DNA of 64,000 bases. Source: Arenibacter sp040216555 (lineage in GTDB: Bacteria; Bacteroidota; Bacteroidia; Flavobacteriales; Flavobacteriaceae). Positions 8,469 to 17,411 of the stretch are shown here, piece after piece; within the stretch, counting starts at the first letter, position 1; each line of letters begins with the position of its first letter. The stretch is taken from positions 302,397-366,396 of the forward strand of contig JAVJOW010000009.1 of the NCBI GenBank assembly GCA_040216555.1, in the 5' to 3' direction. The notes beneath the pieces were generated by a model. It was given only the letters and a program-made list of their open reading frames with translations, was not told the origin of the DNA and did no database searches. The position numbers were made by a program, and so were the translations under genes.

Positions 8469-8843
8469 ATGGCAAGAATTGCAGGTGTAGACATACCAAA
8501 ACAGAAAAGAGGGGTAATAGCCCTAACCTATATCTTTGGTATAGGAAAAAGTAGGGCTAAGGAGATTTTATCTACTGCCCAAGTAAGTGAGGATACCAAA
8601 GTATCTGAATGGAACGATGATGAGATTGGTCGTATTCGTGAGGCAGTTTCTTCTTTGACTATTGAAGGGGAATTGCGTTCTGAAAACCAATTGAACATTA
8701 AGCGTTTAATGGATATAGGTTGTTATAGAGGTATTCGCCATAGATCTGGTCTGCCTTTAAGAGGTCAGCGTACCAAAAACAACTCTAGGACAAGAAAAGG
8801 TAAGAGGAAAACAGTTGCTAACAAGAAGAAGGCAACTAAATAA
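8469..8843 (+). CDS. rpsM: Ribosomal protein S13 (uS13)
   Basis: Small-subunit head protein making intersubunit bridges and contacting P-site tRNA, 124 residues. Begins MARIAGVDIPKQKRGVIALTY and has the signature RGIRHRSGLPLRGQRTKNN near residues 90-108, with a basic tail. First gene of the alpha-operon part, here fused to the spc part. Confidence 0.98.
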   Translation: MARIAGVDIPKQKRGVIALTYIFGIGKSRAKEILSTAQVSEDTKVSEWNDDEIGRIREAVSSLTIEGELRSENQLNIKRLMDIGCYRGIRHRSGLPLRGQRTKNNSRTRKGKRKTVANKKKATK

Positions 8844-8856
8844 TAATTAGGATATT

Positions 8857-9249
8857 ATGGCAAAGGCAAATGCAAAAGCGGCAAAGAAGCGTAAAGTTAT
8901 AGTAGAGTCTGTGGGCGAAGCCCACGTTACTGCTTCTTTTAATAATATTATTATTTCTTTAACCAACAAGAAGGGTGATGTAATTTCTTGGTCTTCAGCA
9001 GGTAAAATGGGTTTCAGGGGTTCTAAAAAGAACACCCCTTATGCAGCTCAAATAGCTTCTGAGGATTGTGCTAAAGTTGCTCATGAAGCTGGTTTAAGAA
9101 AAGTAAAAGTTTATGTAAAAGGACCGGGAAATGGTAGGGAATCTGCTATCCGTTCCATACATAACTCAGGAATTGAGGTTACAGAGATTATCGATGTAAC
9201 TCCAATGCCGCACAATGGTTGTAGACCACCAAAAAGAAGAAGAGTATAA
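8857..9249 (+). CDS. rpsK: Ribosomal protein S11 (uS11)
   Basis: Platform protein near the E-site mRNA, 130 residues. Ala/Lys-rich N-terminus, then AHVTASFNNIIISLTNKKGD, and the C-terminal signature DVTPMPHNGCRPPKRRRV. A 103-base gap, the largest in the ribosomal cluster so far, separates it from rpsD. Confidence 0.98.
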   Translation: MAKANAKAAKKRKVIVESVGEAHVTASFNNIIISLTNKKGDVISWSSAGKMGFRGSKKNTPYAAQIASEDCAKVAHEAGLRKVKVYVKGPGNGRESAIRSIHNSGIEVTEIIDVTPMPHNGCRPPKRRRV

Positions 9250-9352
9250 TTAATAGTAATCAATTGCCCCAATGGGGTGTTTCAAGGAAATGTAGTTACG
9301 ATTATCGAAGGATAAGCCTTAATTCATGATCACGTTTCCAAACTAAAAGAAA

Positions 9353-9958
9353 ATGGCAAGATATACAGGACCAAAAACAAAGATCGCCCGTAAATTCGGA
9401 GAAGCGATTTTCGGAGATGATAAATCTTTTGAGAAAAGAAATTATCCTCCAGGACAACACGGTAATAACAGACGTCGTGGTAAAAAGTCTGAATATGCTA
9501 TCCAGCTAATGGAAAAGCAAAAAGCAAAATACACTTACGGTATTTTGGAAAAACAATTCCGAAACATATTTGCAAAAGCAAATAGAAGTAAAGGAGTAAC
9601 CGGTGAGGTGTTACTTCAATTGTGTGAATCCCGTCTTGACAACGTTGTTTACAGAATGGGTATTTCCCCTTCTAGAAGTGGAGCAAGACAATTGGTTTCA
9701 CATAGACATATTACGGTAAACGGAGAGTTGGTTAACATTCCATCCTATACCTTGAAAGCTGGTGATGTTGTTGGTGTTAGGGAAAAATCAAAGTCTTTAA
9801 AAGCGATCGATGACGCTCTTTCTGCAAATAGCAGTGTGTACGAGTGGATCACTTGGAATTCAGAAAAAATGGAAGGAAATTTTGTTTCCGTTCCAGAAAG
9901 AATGCAAATTCCAGAGAATATCAAAGAACAATTAATAGTCGAGTTATACTCTAAATAA
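9353..9958 (+). CDS. rpsD: Ribosomal protein S4 (uS4)
   Basis: 16S rRNA assembly-initiator protein, 201 residues. Begins MARYTGPKTKIARKFGEAIF and has the S4 RNA-binding domain near SRLDNVVYRMGISPSRSGARQ (residues 93-113). It has no zinc-binding CxxC in the N-domain. S4 is a common autogenous regulator of alpha operons. The 103-base leader holds only a short CCCC-AAT-GGGG hairpin (9267-9277), not enough to claim a site. Confidence 0.98.
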   Translation: MARYTGPKTKIARKFGEAIFGDDKSFEKRNYPPGQHGNNRRRGKKSEYAIQLMEKQKAKYTYGILEKQFRNIFAKANRSKGVTGEVLLQLCESRLDNVVYRMGISPSRSGARQLVSHRHITVNGELVNIPSYTLKAGDVVGVREKSKSLKAIDDALSANSSVYEWITWNSEKMEGNFVSVPERMQIPENIKEQLIVELYSK

Positions 9959-9977
9959 AAACAACACTGATCCAATT

Positions 9978-10970
9978 ATGGCATTATTAAATTTTCAGAA
10001 GCCCGATAAAGTTATAATGATTGATTCCTCCGATTTCGAAGGTAAATTCGAATTTCGTCCATTGGAACCAGGTTATGGCTTAACTGTTGGGAACGCATTA
10101 AGAAGAGTTTTGCTTTCGTCCTTGGAAGGTTTTGCTATCACTTCTGTTAGAATTGATAAGGTGGAACATGAGTTCTCTGTAATTTCCGGTGTTGTGGAAG
10201 ATGTTACCGAAATCATTCTAAATCTTAAACAAGTTCGATTCAAAAGACAGATAGACGATGTTGATAGTGAGACAGTATCTATCTCTGTTAGCGGAAAGGA
10301 ACAATTGACTGCAGGTGATTTTCAAAAATTTATTTCTGGTTACCAAGTATTGAACCCAGATTTAGTTATTTGTAACATGGATCCCAAGGTGAACATTAAT
10401 ATGGAGATTACCATAGATAAGGGTAGGGGATATGTGCCTGCTGAGGAGAATAAAAAATCCAATGCACCACTAGGTACCATAGCCGTAGATTCTATCTTTA
10501 CTCCTATTAAAAACGTAAAGTACAGTATAGAAAACTTTCGTGTAGAGCAAAAGACCGATTATGAAAAATTGGTTTTTGAAATCGCAACCGATGGTTCAAT
10601 TCATCCAAAAGAGGCATTGACCGAAGGTGCAAAGGTACTTATACACCACTTTATGTTGTTCTCCGATGAGCGTATTACCTTAGAGGCGGACGAGATTGCA
10701 CAGACAGAGACCTATGATGAGGAATCATTGCATATGCGTCAGCTATTGAAGACCAAATTGGTCGATATGGATCTTTCTGTAAGAGCATTGAACTGTTTGA
10801 AAGCTGCGGAAGTTGATACACTTGGAGATCTGGTTTCTTTTAACAAGAACGATTTGATGAAGTTTAGAAACTTTGGTAAAAAATCCTTGACCGAATTGGA
10901 AGAATTGGTTATCAACAAAGGTTTGAGCTTTGGAATGGATTTGTCAAAATATAAATTGGATAAAGATTAA
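9978..10970 (+). CDS. rpoA: RNA polymerase alpha subunit
   Basis: 330 residues, the usual length. N-terminal dimerisation domain (FEFRPLEPGYGLTVGNALRRVLLSS near residues 26-50) and C-terminal domain with two helix-hairpin-helix elements (LSVRALNCLKAAEVDTLGDL and FGKKSLTELEELV), which contact DNA and activators. Encoded between rpsD and rplQ, as in most bacteria. Confidence 0.99.
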   Translation: MALLNFQKPDKVIMIDSSDFEGKFEFRPLEPGYGLTVGNALRRVLLSSLEGFAITSVRIDKVEHEFSVISGVVEDVTEIILNLKQVRFKRQIDDVDSETVSISVSGKEQLTAGDFQKFISGYQVLNPDLVICNMDPKVNINMEITIDKGRGYVPAEENKKSNAPLGTIAVDSIFTPIKNVKYSIENFRVEQKTDYEKLVFEIATDGSIHPKEALTEGAKVLIHHFMLFSDERITLEADEIAQTETYDEESLHMRQLLKTKLVDMDLSVRALNCLKAAEVDTLGDLVSFNKNDLMKFRNFGKKSLTELEELVINKGLSFGMDLSKYKLDKD

Positions 10971-11027
10971 TTGAACTTTCATGGGAATTGGGAAACCCAA
11001 AACCAGGAAAGACTATAGAAAAGAACA

Positions 11028-11585
11028 ATGAGACACGGTAAGAAAGTTAATCATTTAGGAAGAAAGGCGGCCCATAGAAAATCTATGTTGGCAAACATGG
11101 CCTGTTCATTAATAGAGCACAAGAGAATTAATACAACTGTTGCAAAAGCAAAAGCTTTAAAACAGTTTGTTGAGCCATTGATTACCAAATCAAAAACTGA
11201 GAATAATCAAACAGTTGAGAAAGGTACACACAACAGACGTATTGTTTTTAAAAGCCTTCGCGACAAGTATGCGGTTACCGAGCTTTTCAGTAGCGTTGCC
11301 GAAAAGGTAGCTGACAGGCCAGGAGGATATACAAGAATTATCAAATTAGGTAATCGTCTTGGGGATAATGCTGACATGGCAATGATAGAGCTAGTAGATT
11401 TCAACGAAATTTACAACGCTGGTAAGCCTAAAAAGCAAAAAACGACTAGAAGGGGTAGAAGCAAAAAGTCAGATGATGCTACTGCAGTTGTTGAAGAAAC
11501 GGCAAAAGCTGAAGCTCCAAAGGCTGAAGAACCAAAAGTAGAAGAGCCAAAGGCTGATAAAAAAGCTGATGATGCTAAAGAGTAA
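11028..11585 (+). CDS. rplQ: Ribosomal protein L17 (bL17) with acidic tail
   Basis: The conserved L17 core occupies about residues 1-125 (MRHGKKVNHLGRKAAHRKSML and GGYTRIIKLGNRLGDNADMA). A low-complexity extension of about 50 residues follows, rich in Ala, Glu, Lys and Pro, taking the protein to 185 residues against about 120-130 in Proteobacteria. Such tails are common in Bacteroidota L17; the role is unknown. Last gene of the operon, followed by a terminator. Confidence 0.97.
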   Translation: MRHGKKVNHLGRKAAHRKSMLANMACSLIEHKRINTTVAKAKALKQFVEPLITKSKTENNQTVEKGTHNRRIVFKSLRDKYAVTELFSSVAEKVADRPGGYTRIIKLGNRLGDNADMAMIELVDFNEIYNAGKPKKQKTTRRGRSKKSDDATAVVEETAKAEAPKAEEPKVEEPKADKKADDAKE

Positions 11586-11611
11586 AATTGTTATTAAATA
11601 TTAATAATTGT

Positions 11612-11644
11612 AAAAGGATAAGCCTAAAAGCTTATCCTTTTTTT
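11612..11644 (+). terminator. Intrinsic terminator of the ribosomal operon
   Basis: Perfect 12-bp stem: AAAAGGATAAGC at 11612-11623 pairs with 11630-11641. The loop is 6 bases and the T-run extends to 11644. It lies 27 bases after the rplQ stop and ends the long ribosomal transcript just before the carA promoter region. Confidence 0.9.
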
Positions 11645-11682
11645 ATGTTATTTTGCAAAACGAAAAATTGTAACGCCAAAAA

Positions 11683-12795
11683 ATGAAGTATCAAACAAGA
11701 AAAAAAGCAATATTGTTGCTTGCCGATGGGACCATTTTTCACGGTAAGGCTGTAGGGGACAAGGAAGGAACTGCCTTTGGAGAGGCTTGTTTTAACACGG
11801 GAATGACCGGTTATCAGGAAATTTTTACGGATCCGTCCTATTTTGGACAAATCATGGTAACCACAAATGCCCATATAGGGAATTATGGTGCAAATAATGA
11901 GGAAGTGGAATCTGATTCTGTGAAAATTTCAGGCTTGGTTTGTAAAAATTTTAGTTACCACTATTCCAGACCGGATGCAGATTTAAGTTTGCAGGAATTT
12001 TTGGATAAAAATAATCTGTTGGCCATTTCCGACGTTGATACCAGGGCCTTGGTGGGATACATCAGGGATAATGGGGCCATGAACGCCGTAATATCTACGG
12101 ACGTGGATAATATTGAGGAGTTAAAAAAGAAATTGGCGGAAGTGCCAAGTATGGAAGGTTTGGAGCTTTCTTCCAAAGTTTCAACCAAAGAAGCCTATTA
12201 CTATGGGGATAAGGATGCCAAGTATAAAGTATCTGCTTTGGATATAGGAATCAAGAAAAATATTCTTCGAAACTTGGCGAAAAGGGGTGCTTACATAAAG
12301 GTATTTCCGTACAATGCGACTTTTGAGGAAATGAGCTCTTGGAATCCCGATGGATATTTTATTTCCAATGGCCCAGGGGATCCGGACCCATTGCACGAGG
12401 CAATAGCATCTGCCAAGCAAATGATAAAATCGGACAAACCATTGTTCGGTATATGTCTAGGGCATCAGGTGTTGGCACTGGCCAATGGGGTTTCTACCTA
12501 TAAAATGCACAATGGGCATAGAGGTATAAATCACCCTGTAATGAATTTAATTACGGGAAAAGGTGAGATCACTTCCCAAAATCATGGTTTTGCCATTAAT
12601 AGGGAAGAGACCGAAGCTAATCCCGATTTGGAGATAACCCATCTTCATCTTAATGACAATACGGTGGCCGGGATTAGAATGAAGGATAAGAATGTATTTT
12701 CTGTTCAATACCATCCTGAAGCAAGTCCGGGACCACATGATGCAGAGTATCTGTTCGACCAATTTTTCGAAATGATCCAATCCACGGTAAACTAA
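11683..12795 (+). CDS. carA: Carbamoyl-phosphate synthase small (glutaminase) subunit
   Basis: Hydrolyses glutamine and channels ammonia to CarB for arginine and pyrimidine synthesis. 370 residues: N-terminal CPSase small-chain domain (1-150) and class-I glutamine amidotransferase domain, with nucleophile Cys258 in GICLGHQ and the His344/Glu346 pair in QYHPEASPGP. carB is not in the window, so the two subunits are encoded apart here. A near-consensus -7 element (TATTTTG at 11649-11655) sits between the rplQ terminator and the ATG. Confidence 0.98.
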   Translation: MKYQTRKKAILLLADGTIFHGKAVGDKEGTAFGEACFNTGMTGYQEIFTDPSYFGQIMVTTNAHIGNYGANNEEVESDSVKISGLVCKNFSYHYSRPDADLSLQEFLDKNNLLAISDVDTRALVGYIRDNGAMNAVISTDVDNIEELKKKLAEVPSMEGLELSSKVSTKEAYYYGDKDAKYKVSALDIGIKKNILRNLAKRGAYIKVFPYNATFEEMSSWNPDGYFISNGPGDPDPLHEAIASAKQMIKSDKPLFGICLGHQVLALANGVSTYKMHNGHRGINHPVMNLITGKGEITSQNHGFAINREETEANPDLEITHLHLNDNTVAGIRMKDKNVFSVQYHPEASPGPHDAEYLFDQFFEMIQSTVN

Positions 12796-12872
12796 AACGT
12801 TATAGTTTTATTTTATTGTTATCAAAGGGTCATTAAAGCCAATAATAATGGGGTTGAAAGCGCTCCCTTTGC

Positions 12873-12880
12873 TATATTTG
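12873..12880 (+). promoter_or_regulatory. Promoter -7 element upstream of eno
   Basis: TATATTTG matches the Bacteroidota TAnnTTTG consensus, 35 bases before the eno ATG. A TTG lies at 12854-12856, but the 16-base spacing is shorter than the usual 19-23, so only the -7 element is called. Confidence 0.6.
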
Positions 12881-12915
12881 CATAATAAATTAACTAAAAA
12901 ATAAAAGATAGACAT

Positions 12916-14208
12916 ATGAGTATCATCCTAAGTGTTCATGCACGACAAATTTTGGATTCAAGAGGTAATCCAACAGTAGAGGTAGACGTAATTACCGAAA
13001 ATGGAGTAATGGGGAGGGCAGCAGTTCCTTCAGGAGCTTCTACAGGTGAGCATGAGGCGGTTGAGCTTCGTGATGGAGGAAAAACCTTCATGGGTAAAGG
13101 AGTAGGAAAGGCCGTTAACAACGTAAATACTGTTATTGCCGAGGAGATTCTGGGTATGTCGGTTTTTGAACAAAATTTGGTTGATCAAACTATGATAGAT
13201 TTGGATGGTACGCCCAATAAATCGAAATTGGGTGCCAATGCCATTTTAGGTGTTTCCCTTGCAGTTGCCAAGGCAGCTGCCAATGAATTGGGATTGTCCC
13301 TGTTCAGGTATGTGGGCGGTGTTAGTGCCAATACCTTGCCAGTACCAATGATGAATATTATCAATGGAGGTTCGCATTCCGATGCTCCCATTGCCTTTCA
13401 AGAGTTTATGGTGATGCCGGTAAAGGCTAATAATTTTTCGCATGCCATGCAAATGGGAACGGAAATATTCCATAACCTGAAGAAAGTATTGCACGATAGG
13501 GGACTAAGTACAGCTGTTGGGGATGAAGGTGGATTTGCTCCAAATCTTGCTGGCGGTACAGAGGATGCCTTGGATACCATTGCAAAAGCTGTTGAAAAGG
13601 CAGGTTACAAATTAGGGGACGATGTAATGATTGCCTTGGATTGTGCTGCTGCAGAATTTTATGTGAATGGAAAATACGATTATACCAAATTTGAAGGAGA
13701 TAAAGGGGTAGTTAGAACTTCTGAGGAACAGGCTCAATATTTGGCAGATTTAAGTGCCAAATATCCTATTATTTCCATTGAAGATGGAATGGATGAAAAC
13801 GATTGGAAAGGCTGGAAGGCTTTGACCGATAAAATTGGGGATAAAGTTCAATTGGTAGGTGACGATTTATTTGTGACCAATGTTGAACGTTTGTCCAGGG
13901 GAATAAAAGAAGGTATTGCCAATTCCATTTTGATCAAAGTTAACCAGATAGGAACTTTAACGGAAACAATAGCAGCTGTTAATATGGCCAAAAATGCGGG
14001 ATATACCTCTGTTATGTCGCACCGTTCTGGAGAAACTGAGGATAACACCATTGCCGATTTGGCAGTTGCCCTAAATACGGGTCAAATTAAAACAGGTTCG
14101 GCTTCTAGATCTGATAGGATGGCGAAATATAACCAATTGTTAAGGATAGAGGAAGAATTGGGGAGTACTGCATATTACCCCGGAGTACAAGCTTTCAAAA
14201 TAAAATAA
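12916..14208 (+). CDS. eno: Enolase
   Basis: Interconverts 2-phosphoglycerate and phosphoenolpyruvate in glycolysis and gluconeogenesis. 430 residues, full length. N-terminal domain begins with the SRGNPTVEV motif. The barrel has GDEGGFAPN, metal-site residues in ALDCAAAEF and IEDGMDENDW, and the enolase signature ILIKVNQIGTLTET followed by SHRSGETED. Monocistronic, with its own promoter element and a strong terminator. Confidence 0.99.
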   Translation: MSIILSVHARQILDSRGNPTVEVDVITENGVMGRAAVPSGASTGEHEAVELRDGGKTFMGKGVGKAVNNVNTVIAEEILGMSVFEQNLVDQTMIDLDGTPNKSKLGANAILGVSLAVAKAAANELGLSLFRYVGGVSANTLPVPMMNIINGGSHSDAPIAFQEFMVMPVKANNFSHAMQMGTEIFHNLKKVLHDRGLSTAVGDEGGFAPNLAGGTEDALDTIAKAVEKAGYKLGDDVMIALDCAAAEFYVNGKYDYTKFEGDKGVVRTSEEQAQYLADLSAKYPIISIEDGMDENDWKGWKALTDKIGDKVQLVGDDLFVTNVERLSRGIKEGIANSILIKVNQIGTLTETIAAVNMAKNAGYTSVMSHRSGETEDNTIADLAVALNTGQIKTGSASRSDRMAKYNQLLRIEEELGSTAYYPGVQAFKIK

Positions 14209-14225
14209 AATAAAATTAAGGTTCT

Positions 14226-14260
14226 AAAAAAAGCCATTCTATGTAGAATGGCTTTTTTTT
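14226..14260 (+). terminator. Intrinsic terminator after eno
   Basis: A-rich arm and AGCCATTCTA at 14226-14241 pair with TAGAATGGCT and a T-run at 14244-14260. A short loop centres on 14242-14243. It starts 17 bases after the eno stop. Confidence 0.9.
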
Positions 14261-14358
14261 TTAAATATCATGGAGGTTTGTTTACTTATCAGAAATAAAT
14301 AATTATATTATCCTACTTTTATCAAAATACCAATATTTATAATAAAATTCTAGATTAA

Positions 14359-15900
14359 ATGAATAACTTTCTATTTGTTGCTGCTGAGAATGACGGTATT
14401 CCAAAGTGTAAGGCCGGCGGTATGGGTGATGTGGTCAGGGATGTGCCTCGGCAGATTTCTGAAAGGGGGGACATGGCACACGTTGTGGTGCCCTCTTATT
14501 CAAGACTACATCAAAATGGAACCTTTATTACCAATCTTAATCTAAACCTACGGGGAATGGTCTATGTTGCAGAGCTGTACGAAGTACCCCCTAAAAAGGA
14601 ATTTGCCAATTTACATCATTACGTAATACATCATCCTGAAATTACCGCTGGGGAAATAGGTCACATATACCACGACGATCCGGAAGAAGCTTTTTTTACG
14701 GACAATATTAAATTCACCATTTTTTGTACTGCTGTGGCCGAAGCAATTAAAGTGGGGGCTTTTGGGGAATTGGATATTGTTCATATGCACGACTGGCATT
14801 CCAGCCTGGTCTTGTTTTTGAAAACCTATCATCCCGAGTATCAGGCCTTAAAGAAAATGCGCTATGTATATACCATTCACAATTTAGCCATACAGGGTAT
14901 ACGCCCGTTTTATAATAATTACTCCTCATTGGGTAATTGGTTTCCCAATTTACCTATAGATGAAAAGAAATTGATGGATTATAGGTACCAGGATTGCATT
15001 AACCTTATGGCCGTAGGTATCCGTTTGTCGGATGCCGTACATACCGTATCCCCTTCCTATAAGGAAGATGTACTAAGGCCTAGCAATCCACCCGAATTTA
15101 TTGGAGGTGAAGGTTTGGAAATGGATCTACAGGAAGCAAACAATCAAGGCAGGTTGTTCGGGATTCTTAATGGTTCTAACTACAAAAATATTCGCGCGGC
15201 CGAGAAGGGATTGTTATATAGGAATACTGTTAAGGCACTATTTAGGTGGCTACAGGAGGAATCCAAGAAATATAAGGCCGATTTTCTGGCACATACCGGT
15301 GAAAAAGTAATGGAGTATGTCACGGATAGGCCTAAATTTATAGTTTCAAGTGTGGCCCGTTTAACGGAGCAAAAGTTCTATTTTTTTAAGCGTTCACCGG
15401 AAGCATTTGTAGAAATATTGAACCGACTTAAGAAAGTTGATGGGATTTTTATGCTCTTGGGAACGGGTGCCCCTGAGTACGAGGAACTTTTTCGTCAATT
15501 GAGCTATGAACATAAAAACTTTATTTTTACCAACGGTCAATCTGAGGATTTGATCGATTCCATATATTTGGAGACCGACCTGTATTTTATGCCCAGTTTG
15601 TTTGAACCCTGTGGCATAAGCCAAATGTTGGCCATGCGAAACGGCAACCCTTGTTTGGTGCACAATACGGGAGGCTTAAGAGACACTGTGGAGCATATGA
15701 AAACTGGATTCAGTTTTGACGGCAAGACCTATGATGATAAAATTAAAAATATGATCCTCGTACTTGACCAGGCTTTGGATGTTTTTGTAAATGACAAGCC
15801 AAAGTGGAAGGAGATTCAGGATAATGCCAAAAAGATGAGGTTCACTTGGGAAAAATCGGTAGATGATTACTACAAATATCTATATTCCATTAACCAGTAG
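14359..15900 (+). CDS. Glycogen/starch synthase-like glycosyltransferase (GT5)
   Basis: 513 residues with the GT-B fold of ADP-glucose-dependent glycogen synthases. N-terminal GT5 catalytic domain to about residue 240 (HMHDWHSSLV, VYTIHNLAIQG). C-terminal GT1-like domain with SVARLTEQK and the donor-site loop MPSLFEPCGISQMLAMRNG, whose Glu belongs to the E-x7-E motif. The N-terminal glucose-binding loop, normally KTGGL, reads KCKAGGMGDVV here, a Thr/Leu-to-Ala/Met change. No other glycogen genes are adjacent. Family assignment is firm; donor and product are inferred. Confidence 0.85.
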   Translation: MNNFLFVAAENDGIPKCKAGGMGDVVRDVPRQISERGDMAHVVVPSYSRLHQNGTFITNLNLNLRGMVYVAELYEVPPKKEFANLHHYVIHHPEITAGEIGHIYHDDPEEAFFTDNIKFTIFCTAVAEAIKVGAFGELDIVHMHDWHSSLVLFLKTYHPEYQALKKMRYVYTIHNLAIQGIRPFYNNYSSLGNWFPNLPIDEKKLMDYRYQDCINLMAVGIRLSDAVHTVSPSYKEDVLRPSNPPEFIGGEGLEMDLQEANNQGRLFGILNGSNYKNIRAAEKGLLYRNTVKALFRWLQEESKKYKADFLAHTGEKVMEYVTDRPKFIVSSVARLTEQKFYFFKRSPEAFVEILNRLKKVDGIFMLLGTGAPEYEELFRQLSYEHKNFIFTNGQSEDLIDSIYLETDLYFMPSLFEPCGISQMLAMRNGNPCLVHNTGGLRDTVEHMKTGFSFDGKTYDDKIKNMILVLDQALDVFVNDKPKWKEIQDNAKKMRFTWEKSVDDYYKYLYSINQ

Positions 15901-15964
15901 AAATACATTTATTTCAGGTTTCCAAAATATTTCATAATTATTCTATAAATAACAAAATCTTCAA

Positions 15965-15995
15965 TTGTTAACCTTAGGTGTTTTTAGTATTTTTA
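15965..15995 (+). promoter_or_regulatory. Probable gltA promoter
   Basis: TTG at 15965-15967, a 20-base spacer, and TATTTTTA at 15988-15995, one base off the TAnnTTTG consensus. It ends 31 bases before the gltA ATG. Confidence 0.55.
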
Positions 15996-16026
15996 CGAAG
16001 AATCGAATAAAACAGGAATTTAAGAA

Positions 16027-17310
16027 ATGGCGAATAACGCAACATTAGAATACAACGGAAAGAAATTTGAATTTCCAGTTATAGAAGGTACTGAAAACGA
16101 GTTGGCTATAGATATCAAAACGATGAGGGCCGATTCGGGAATGATAACTATAGACCCAGGTTTTAAGAATACAGGCTCCTGCGAGAGTGCCATTACTTTT
16201 TTGGATGGTGAAAAAGGTGTTTTAAGGTATCGAGGATATTCTATTGAGGAATTGGCGGAAAAGGCCGATTTCTTGGAAGTTGCCTATTTGTTGATTTTTG
16301 GAGCCTTGCCAAATAAAGAGCAATTGGATAAATTCCATCAGGACATAAAAGCTGAGTCCCATGTAGATGAAGAGATGAAGAAGATTTTGGATGGTTTTCC
16401 AAAATCAGCACATCCAATGGGTGTACTTTCCAGTTTGACCAGTGCCCTGATTGCTTTTAATCCAACCTCGGTGAACGTATCCTCGGAAAAGGAAATGTAT
16501 TGGGCCATTGTTAGGATCTTGGCCAAATTTCCTGTTTTGGTGGCATGGACCCTCAGAAAGAAAAAAGGTTTGCCCTTGGATTATGGGGACGACTCTTTAG
16601 GCTATGTTGAGAATATTCATAAAATGATGTTCAAAAAGCCCAACCAAGAATACAAAAAGAATAAGATCGTCATAGAGGCGTTGGATAAATTATTGATCTT
16701 GCATGCAGACCATGAACAAAACTGTTCAACTTCTACCGTTCGTATTGTTGGATCTTCACATGCTGGCTTATTTGCTTCTATTTCTGCAGGTATCTGTGCG
16801 CTTTGGGGACCTCTTCACGGAGGGGCCAATCAGGCGGTTTTGGAAATGCTGGAGGCTATTGAGGCCGATGGCGGGGATACCAAAAAATATATGGCCAAGG
16901 CCAAGGACAAGAGCGATCCTTTTCGCTTAATGGGCTTTGGGCACAGGGTGTACAAGAATTTTGACCCCAGGGCAAAGATTATTAAGCAGGCCGCAGAGGA
17001 AGTTTTGGGAGATCTGGGTATAGATGATCCAATTTTGGATATAGCCAAGGGCTTGGCCAAAGAGGCCTTGGAGGATAAATATTTTGTGGACAGAAAATTA
17101 TATCCCAATGTAGATTTTTACTCGGGAATAATATATAGGGCATTGGGTATACCTACCGAAATGTTCACGGTTATGTTTGCTCTGGGACGCCTACCGGGCT
17201 GGATTGCCCAATGGAGGGAAATGAGATTGAAAAATGAGCCTATCGGTAGACCAAGACAGGTATATATAGGGGAAACGAGCAGATCTTTTGTTCCTTTGGA
17301 CAAGAGATAA
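16027..17310 (+). CDS. gltA: Citrate synthase (type II-like, hexameric family)
   Basis: Condenses acetyl-CoA and oxaloacetate at the entry of the TCA cycle. 427 residues, with the N-terminal beta domain typical of GltA-type enzymes (residues 1-50). Catalytic motifs: ILHADHEQNCSTSTVRIVGS, the first active-site His in GPLHGGANQAVLEML, the second in MGFGHRVYKNFDPRAK, and catalytic Asp in PNVDFYSGI. Flanked by its own promoter and terminator. Confidence 0.98.
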   Translation: MANNATLEYNGKKFEFPVIEGTENELAIDIKTMRADSGMITIDPGFKNTGSCESAITFLDGEKGVLRYRGYSIEELAEKADFLEVAYLLIFGALPNKEQLDKFHQDIKAESHVDEEMKKILDGFPKSAHPMGVLSSLTSALIAFNPTSVNVSSEKEMYWAIVRILAKFPVLVAWTLRKKKGLPLDYGDDSLGYVENIHKMMFKKPNQEYKKNKIVIEALDKLLILHADHEQNCSTSTVRIVGSSHAGLFASISAGICALWGPLHGGANQAVLEMLEAIEADGGDTKKYMAKAKDKSDPFRLMGFGHRVYKNFDPRAKIIKQAAEEVLGDLGIDDPILDIAKGLAKEALEDKYFVDRKLYPNVDFYSGIIYRALGIPTEMFTVMFALGRLPGWIAQWREMRLKNEPIGRPRQVYIGETSRSFVPLDKR

Positions 17311-17331
17311 ATGTAAAATGAATAATTTGTG

Positions 17332-17368
17332 ACTGCCCTTTGTGTGAAATATACAAAGGGCAGTTTTT
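17332..17368 (+). terminator. Intrinsic terminator after gltA
   Basis: Perfect 12-bp stem ACTGCCCTTTGT (17332-17343) with ACAAAGGGCAGT (17353-17364), a 9-base loop and a T-run to 17368. An open frame runs through it into the next gene, which argues against the longer start of that gene. Confidence 0.9.
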
Positions 17369-17411
17369 ATTTATCAAAATAAGTATTTCTATCTTTACCC
17401 AAAAAGCAGCC

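Noticed and set aside
9267..9277. CCCC-AAT-GGGG hairpin in the 103-base leader of rpsD, as a possible S4 autoregulatory site
   Set aside because: Four-base-pair stem with a tight loop; no pseudoknot or rRNA-like structure could be recognised.
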